This document shows, piece by piece, positions 5,940 to 9,063 of a stretch of 9,063 bases of DNA. The notes beneath the pieces are model-generated. The model was not told the origin of the DNA. It made no database searches and saw only the letters and a program-made list of their open reading frames with translations. Position 1 is the first letter of the stretch, and each line of letters starts with the position of its first letter. The translations under genes and the position numbers were made by a program. Origin of the DNA: Bryobacterales bacterium (GTDB lineage Bacteria; Acidobacteriota; Terriglobia; Bryobacterales; Bryobacteraceae); NCBI GenBank assembly GCA_003132865.1, contig PKYZ01000352.1, positions 3,335-12,397 of the forward strand, read 5' to 3'.

Positions 5940-5957
5940 CTGCGTGCATCTGCGGCT
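5859..5957. repeat. Long inverted repeat with internal 10-base units (ICVHLRASAA-type dispersed repeat)
   Basis: The left arm 5859-5890 and right arm 5926-5957 are reverse complements at 30 of 32 positions, with a 35-base spacer. Each arm contains tandem GCAGATGCAC-like units. A further partial unit (TTGCATCTGCGGCTT) lies at 5966-5980, inside the methyltransferase 3' end. Read through, the sequence gives LCVHLRASAA-like peptides, a signature I associate with a dispersed repeat in several soil and aquatic phyla. Its RNA would form a very stable hairpin between methyltransferase and yraN. Confidence 0.85.
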
Positions 5958-6529
5958 CAGTTTTCTTGCATCTGCGGCTTAATCGCCTCGAATTCGAAGT
6001 TCATCACCTTGCCGCGGACCACGAAGCACAGGTAGTGCTCCCAGAAACGCCTGTAGCGCGGAAAGCGATTCACCAGAAATTCGAATCCAAGCCATTTCCA
6101 AAACGAGAGTAGCTTCACCTGGACCGAAATCTCGCGGAACTTCACCTTGGTGTAATAGCCGAAGCCGCCGTGGTCTTCGCCGAAATAACGGAAGGAGAAG
6201 CTGTTGAGATGGCTACGGTGGGTGGGATCGCAGAAGGAGCTGAAATCGGTGTAGTGCGGGGTTTCGATGCGCACGGTGCCGCCCGGCCGCACCAGGCGGT
6301 GGAATTCTTCCATGGTGGCCATGACATCCGCCACGTGTTCGATCGCGTGGATGGCCAGCAGGCGGTCGAAGCTATTGTCTCGAAAGGGGTACGGGATGCG
6401 GTCGAGATCGCAAAGGACGTCGGCGCGGCTCGCGGGATTCCGGTCGATCCCGATGGCTCCGGGCTGCTTGTGAATCCCGCAGCCGACGTCCAGTATTCTC
6501 AGTCTTCGCGCATCGCCAGGGCCGGGCAC
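5957..6529 (-). CDS. Class I SAM-dependent methyltransferase
   Basis: A 190-aa protein. Motif I is LDVGCG (13-18), the acidic post-I residue is Asp29 in GIDRNP, and HAIEHV (61-66) with the LVRPGG turn (79-84) follows, the usual Methyltransf_11 order. The SAM pocket is therefore complete. The C-terminal half (THRSHLNSFSF, an aromatic-rich region around 140-172) probably forms the acceptor site. Homologues of this layout often sit in polysaccharide or glycolipid clusters, but the substrate cannot be read here. The start is GTG 6527-6529, chosen because homology begins immediately after it, with a close GGAAGA upstream. The last residues, KPQMQEN, are encoded by repeat sequence, so the original C-terminus has probably been replaced. 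It is first of four same-strand genes (then yraN, galT, vanZ). Confidence 0.85.
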   Translation of the reverse strand: MPGPGDARRLRILDVGCGIHKQPGAIGIDRNPASRADVLCDLDRIPYPFRDNSFDRLLAIHAIEHVADVMATMEEFHRLVRPGGTVRIETPHYTDFSSFCDPTHRSHLNSFSFRYFGEDHGGFGYYTKVKFREISVQVKLLSFWKWLGFEFLVNRFPRYRRFWEHYLCFVVRGKVMNFEFEAIKPQMQEN

Positions 6530-6630
6530 TCTTCCAGAGTATCCGACGCGAAGTCGCGTTTGTCGCGCGCAATGAGCAAGGCTGGGTAAAGACTCCCCAT
6601 GATCGCAGCAATCTGGTGCATAATGGTGTG

Positions 6631-6888
6631 ATGAGGACGGGAAATAAGGTTGTACGGCAAAGCGTCAGCTTGCCATCGAACGTCGCGACGCAAGTTCGCA
6701 CTTTGGCGAAAACCCGGAGGCTTAGCGCCAACCGGATGCTGGTTGAACTGATCGAGAATGGCATTGACGCCGAGAAGCGCAAGCAGCAGGAGTTCTTCGA
6801 CCTTGCCAAGCGCTTCCGTGCTGCGACCGATCCCGAGGAAGTGAGCCGACTTGGCGATCAGATGGGCCGCATGATCTTCGGCGACTGA
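6631..6888 (+). CDS. Ribbon-helix-helix (CopG-like) antitoxin-type protein
   Basis: An 85-aa protein from ATG 6631, the start giving the usual MRTxxKVVRQSVSLP opening; an in-frame GTG at 6616 would add five residues. RHH elements: strand VRQSVSLP (about 8-15), helix A NVATQVRTLAKTRR, helix B SANRMLVELIENGI (to about 46). The C-terminal half (EFFDLAKRFRAATDPEEVSR) is helical and charged and could bind a partner. Its TGA overlaps the ATG of the next gene (TGATG), implying coupled translation. A CATAAT box at 6619-6624 lies so close to the ATG that a leaderless mRNA is conceivable; no ribosome binding site is evident. It is divergent from the methyltransferase. Probably an autorepressing antitoxin or transcription factor. 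Confidence 0.75.
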   Translation: MRTGNKVVRQSVSLPSNVATQVRTLAKTRRLSANRMLVELIENGIDAEKRKQQEFFDLAKRFRAATDPEEVSRLGDQMGRMIFGD

Positions 6889-7132
6889 TGCCGAAGATCG
6901 AGAGATGGGACAATCTGCCTGCTGGCGTTCGCCAGCACTTGATCGACAGAGCGCGCGACCGGGCGATCAGCGTCGCGACCTTAGTCGACTTCGCCGCTGG
7001 GTCGAATCGAAGCCGGATGTGCCGGAGGGTGACTGGTATAAGGATTTTGGTTCGTTCAAGATCTGCGGTCAGGGATCGTTTCCGAAGATGTTTCTGCTCT
7101 GCGGTCAGGCAGCCAGAGGTAAGGTGGTCTGA
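6888..7132 (+). pseudogene. Small partner of the RHH gene (toxin candidate), interrupted by a one-base frameshift
   Basis: ATG 6888 overlaps the RHH stop. The first frame encodes MPKIERWDNLPAGVRQHLID and on through AISVA (residue 30), then loses coding character. Re-reading base 6977 shifts to the frame giving DLSRLRRWVESKPDVPEGDW, then YKDFGSFKICGQG, ending at TGA 7130-7132. The joined product is 81 aa and reads as one smooth protein; loss of one G from GCGGACC would explain it. I recall similar small proteins beside RHH genes in Acidobacteria-type genomes, annotated hypothetical, but cannot name a family. Size, order and coupling suggest a toxin; no nuclease motif is seen. As read, the protein is disrupted after residue 30. 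Mutation or sequence error are the simplest explanations. Confidence 0.65.
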
Positions 7133-7136
7133 CCGC
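7101..7136 (+). repeat. 8-bp inverted repeat over the end of the RHH partner gene
   Basis: GCGGTCAG (7101-7108) and CTGACCGC (7129-7136) are perfect complements across 20 bases and span the gene's stop. The left arm is also part of a 12-base direct repeat, TCTGCGGTCAGG, at 7062-7073 and 7098-7109. No T-run follows, so a terminator role is weak. Confidence 0.35.
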
Positions 7137-7167
7137 ATAACGCTCGTGCGGCCAGGAGGACGCATCG

Positions 7168-7557
7168 ATGGATGCGCAGGATTTTCGACGGATTGCCCTG
7201 AGCCTGCCAGGCGCGGAAGAAAGTTCGCACATGGGCGCGCCCGATTTCCGCGTGGGCGGCAGGATATTTGCCACCCTCGCCTCCCAGAGTCAGGGCTACG
7301 GGAACCTGATGCTCAACCTGGAACAGCAAGCTGCGTTCGTCGAAGAGCTGCCGGAGGTGTTCGTGCCCATTGCAGGCGGATGGGGAAGGAATGGAGCAAC
7401 CCATATTCGGCTGGCCGCGGCAAATGAGGACGTGCTGGCCGGCGCGCTTCGCGCGGCCTGGAAGCTTCGAATCGAGAAGAACGCCAAGCCGGGATCGAAG
7501 AACCGGGCTGCGGCTGAAAGTACCCGCACAGCGAAGAAAACGCGCCGGAAACCATAG
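7168..7557 (+). CDS. MmcQ/YjbR-family protein
   Basis: A 129-aa protein. The family pattern is clear: FRRIALSLPGAEESSHMGAPDFRVGG (6-31, opening helix and first strands), RIFATL, LNLEQQAAFVEELPEVFVP (49-67), then GGWGRNGATHIRL (70-82) and a final helix ending AWKL (about 100). MmcQ/YjbR proteins have a double-wing, CyaY-like fold and are annotated as DNA-binding, though few have a tested role. Residues 101-129 form a disordered basic tail with 11 Lys/Arg in 29, an extension that could contact nucleic acid. ATG 7168 has an excellent AGGAGG at 7154-7159, eight bases upstream, so it is probably well translated and not dependent on the preceding gene 35 bases away. Confidence 0.88.
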   Translation: MDAQDFRRIALSLPGAEESSHMGAPDFRVGGRIFATLASQSQGYGNLMLNLEQQAAFVEELPEVFVPIAGGWGRNGATHIRLAAANEDVLAGALRAAWKLRIEKNAKPGSKNRAAAESTRTAKKTRRKP

Positions 7558-7635
7558 GCGTGCCGGATGAACCTCACGAACCGTCCGTCCGGCGGGCGTA
7601 TTAAGGCAATCGCGCCTTTCTGCCGATAGCTAAAT

Positions 7636-9063
7636 GTGAGTGTGTCCCGAAGCAAAGCCGGATTGCGCGGCACGGCGTTACTGATCTGGGTGGCCTCTGC
7701 CGCAGCCATCCAAGGGCAACAATACCGCTTCCGCTATTACGGAACCGAGGACGGCCTCACCAACCTGGCAGTCAAGGTCCTCTTTCAGGATCGTACCGGC
7801 TTCCTGTGGGCGGCTACAGAGAACGGCCTGTTCCGCTACGACGGTCAGCGATTCAGGCATTATGGCCCCACCGAGGGTCTGCCGCGAGAGGTCCTCCTGA
7901 GTCTGGGCGAGGCGCCGGATGGCAGCTTATTAGTGGGATCGCGGGCCGGGCTCTACCAGCAAAAGGGCGATGGCTTCGAGAAGCTGGCCCCGCCTGGCTC
8001 CGGAGTAGTGGATGGCTACAGTTCAATCCAGTACGACGGTAAGGGCCTGACCTACATCGCAACCAATAGCGGTTTGCTTGTCGCGCGCCAATCCACGGGT
8101 GACGCCCATCTGACTTTTCGCCTGCTGCCGGCGCTGGCCGCCGCGGGCGGTGGTGACGCGCACGGAGTGCTTCTGGAGACGGGTGTGCTGTGGTACGGTT
8201 GCGGGGTCGGCCTCTGCCGGATGGCGGGAGGCACGACCGTCTTCGGTGAAGCCAGCGGCCTCTCTCGGGGAAGGTGGACATGTATCCGCCGCGACGGCAG
8301 CGGCGATCTCTGGGTGAGCGACAAGCGGCGCTTCGCGGTGATGCGCCGAGGCGGCCAGCGCTTCGATACATCGATTCCCTCATTTCCGGCGACCGCCGGA
8401 TCGTGGCAGTTGGCTGTGGATGCCGGCGGCAGGTTGCTGGTGCCTACCGTCGAAGGACTGGTGATCAACGAAGGGAAACGATTCCGCACGGTTGGACCGC
8501 GCCAAAGTCTGCGGGGTCCGGTCTATTCGGTGCTCCAGGACCGGGAGGGGGCCATTTGGGTGGGTCTGGCCGGCCGGGGCTTGGCCAGGTGGCAAGGCTA
8601 TGGCGAATGGGACGGCTTCTCCCCGGCCACGGGCTTGGATAGCGAGCTGATCTACGAGGTCCTGCCGCTCGGCGATGGCAGCCTGTGGGTGGGCACTGAG
8701 AACGGGCTGTTCCGTGGCCGCAAGATCGGAGAACGTTGGCTCTGGCGGCGGCACGCCGGCGTTGGAAGAATCCCTGTGCATGCGTTACGTATGGACCGGG
8801 ATGGCGACCTTTGGCTCGGCACGGAGGGCTACGGGGTTGGTCGCATCGACGCGCGGACCGGCAAAATCGAGTGGTTCAACAAGGCTCACGGCCTCGCCGC
8901 GGAATACGCATCTTCGTTGGCTCTGGATCCATCGCAGCGGCTCTGGGCGGCGACCGAGGCAGGGTTGTTCGTGGCGCAGCTTCCCGCGAAGCGTTTCCTG
9001 CGCGTGGAAGAAGTTCCGCCCGTTCGCTGCTGGGTAGTCGCCGCGGGTCCCGGCGGGCAGAAT
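7636..9063 (+). CDS. Two-component-regulator-propeller sensor protein (3' partial)
   Basis: This frame stays open for 476 codons from GTG 7636 to the window's last base, so the C-terminus is missing. In-frame TAG 7627-7629 limits the start to GTG 7636 or GTG 7642; no clear ribosome binding site distinguishes them. Residues about 10-28 (LRGTALLIWVASAAAIQG) are a signal peptide or anchor. YYGTEDGLTNLAVKVLFQD (34-52) opens a run of Reg_prop beta-propeller blades: GFLWAATENGLFRYDGQRF (55-73), DGSLLVGSRAGLY, GAIWVGLAGRGLARW, GSLWVGTENGLF, GDLWLGTEGYGVGRI and QRLWAATEAGLFV. Such periplasmic propellers usually precede a Y_Y_Y domain, a transmembrane helix and a histidine kinase or GGDEF output, expected beyond 9063. 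The ligand is unknown; some relatives sense polysaccharide fragments. Transcribed in the same direction as MmcQ, 78 bases after it. Confidence 0.88.
   Translation, partial: MSVSRSKAGLRGTALLIWVASAAAIQGQQYRFRYYGTEDGLTNLAVKVLFQDRTGFLWAATENGLFRYDGQRFRHYGPTEGLPREVLLSLGEAPDGSLLVGSRAGLYQQKGDGFEKLAPPGSGVVDGYSSIQYDGKGLTYIATNSGLLVARQSTGDAHLTFRLLPALAAAGGGDAHGVLLETGVLWYGCGVGLCRMAGGTTVFGEASGLSRGRWTCIRRDGSGDLWVSDKRRFAVMRRGGQRFDTSIPSFPATAGSWQLAVDAGGRLLVPTVEGLVINEGKRFRTVGPRQSLRGPVYSVLQDREGAIWVGLAGRGLARWQGYGEWDGFSPATGLDSELIYEVLPLGDGSLWVGTENGLFRGRKIGERWLWRRHAGVGRIPVHALRMDRDGDLWLGTEGYGVGRIDARTGKIEWFNKAHGLAAEYASSLALDPSQRLWAATEAGLFVAQLPAKRFLRVEEVPPVRCWVVAAGPGGQN

Noticed and set aside
5859..5957. CRISPR array, because of the repeated GCAGATGCAC units.
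   Set aside because: The units are about 10 bases, directly adjacent and arranged as inverted arms. There are no unique spacers and no cas genes.
7558..7635. Possible terminator between mmcQ/yjbR-like gene and the propeller gene.
   Set aside because: The GC-rich CCGTCCGTCCGGCGGGCG stretch does not form a clean stem and has no T-run.

Overview
The window looks like a chromosomal segment from a GC-rich, soil-type bacterium. The best guess is Acidobacteriota of the Solibacter/Bryobacter kind. This rests on several soft clues: a two-component-regulator-propeller sensor, a hybrid-kinase-type receiver tail, compact RHH/RelE-like modules, GTG and TTG starts, and a dispersed repeat of the ICVHLRASAA-encoding type. 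No rRNA or tRNA gene is present to fix the taxonomy.

Left block (1-1087): the 3' end of a gene ending in a response-regulator receiver domain, probably a hybrid histidine kinase. Next comes a toxin-antitoxin module with its own promoter: an intact RHH antitoxin and a RelE/ParE-type toxin whose frame is interrupted near its end. A second, roughly 93% identical copy of the last ~100 bp of the receiver gene follows, so the module is bracketed by a direct repeat.

Middle-left block (1088-3216): visibly lower in GC and different in codon use. It holds one reverse-strand gene, a 464-aa alpha/beta hydrolase with a Ser-His-Asp triad and an unrecognised N-terminal half. About 0.3-0.4 kb of non-coding or decayed DNA lies on each side. 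It reads like acquired DNA.

Middle block (3217-6529, reverse strand): four genes in the order methyltransferase, YraN/UPF0102 nuclease-like protein, galT (UDP-glucose--hexose-1-phosphate uridylyltransferase), and a duplicated VanZ-family membrane protein. galT and vanZ overlap (TTGA), which suggests translational coupling. A 32-bp inverted repeat lies between the methyltransferase and yraN. Repeat sequence forms the last codons of the methyltransferase and the apparent N-terminus of YraN.

Right block (6616-9063, forward strand): a second RHH antitoxin-like gene, a stop/start-coupled small partner gene that carries a one-base frameshift, an MmcQ/YjbR-family protein, and the 5' 1.4 kb of a large secreted or periplasmic beta-propeller sensor that runs off the window.

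The most notable pattern is that both antitoxin-like genes are intact while both downstream partners are frame-disrupted. The first disruption sits on a CTT-TGA sequence resembling the core of the prfB +1 frameshift site. Decay, assembly error and programmed frameshifting are all possible from sequence alone.
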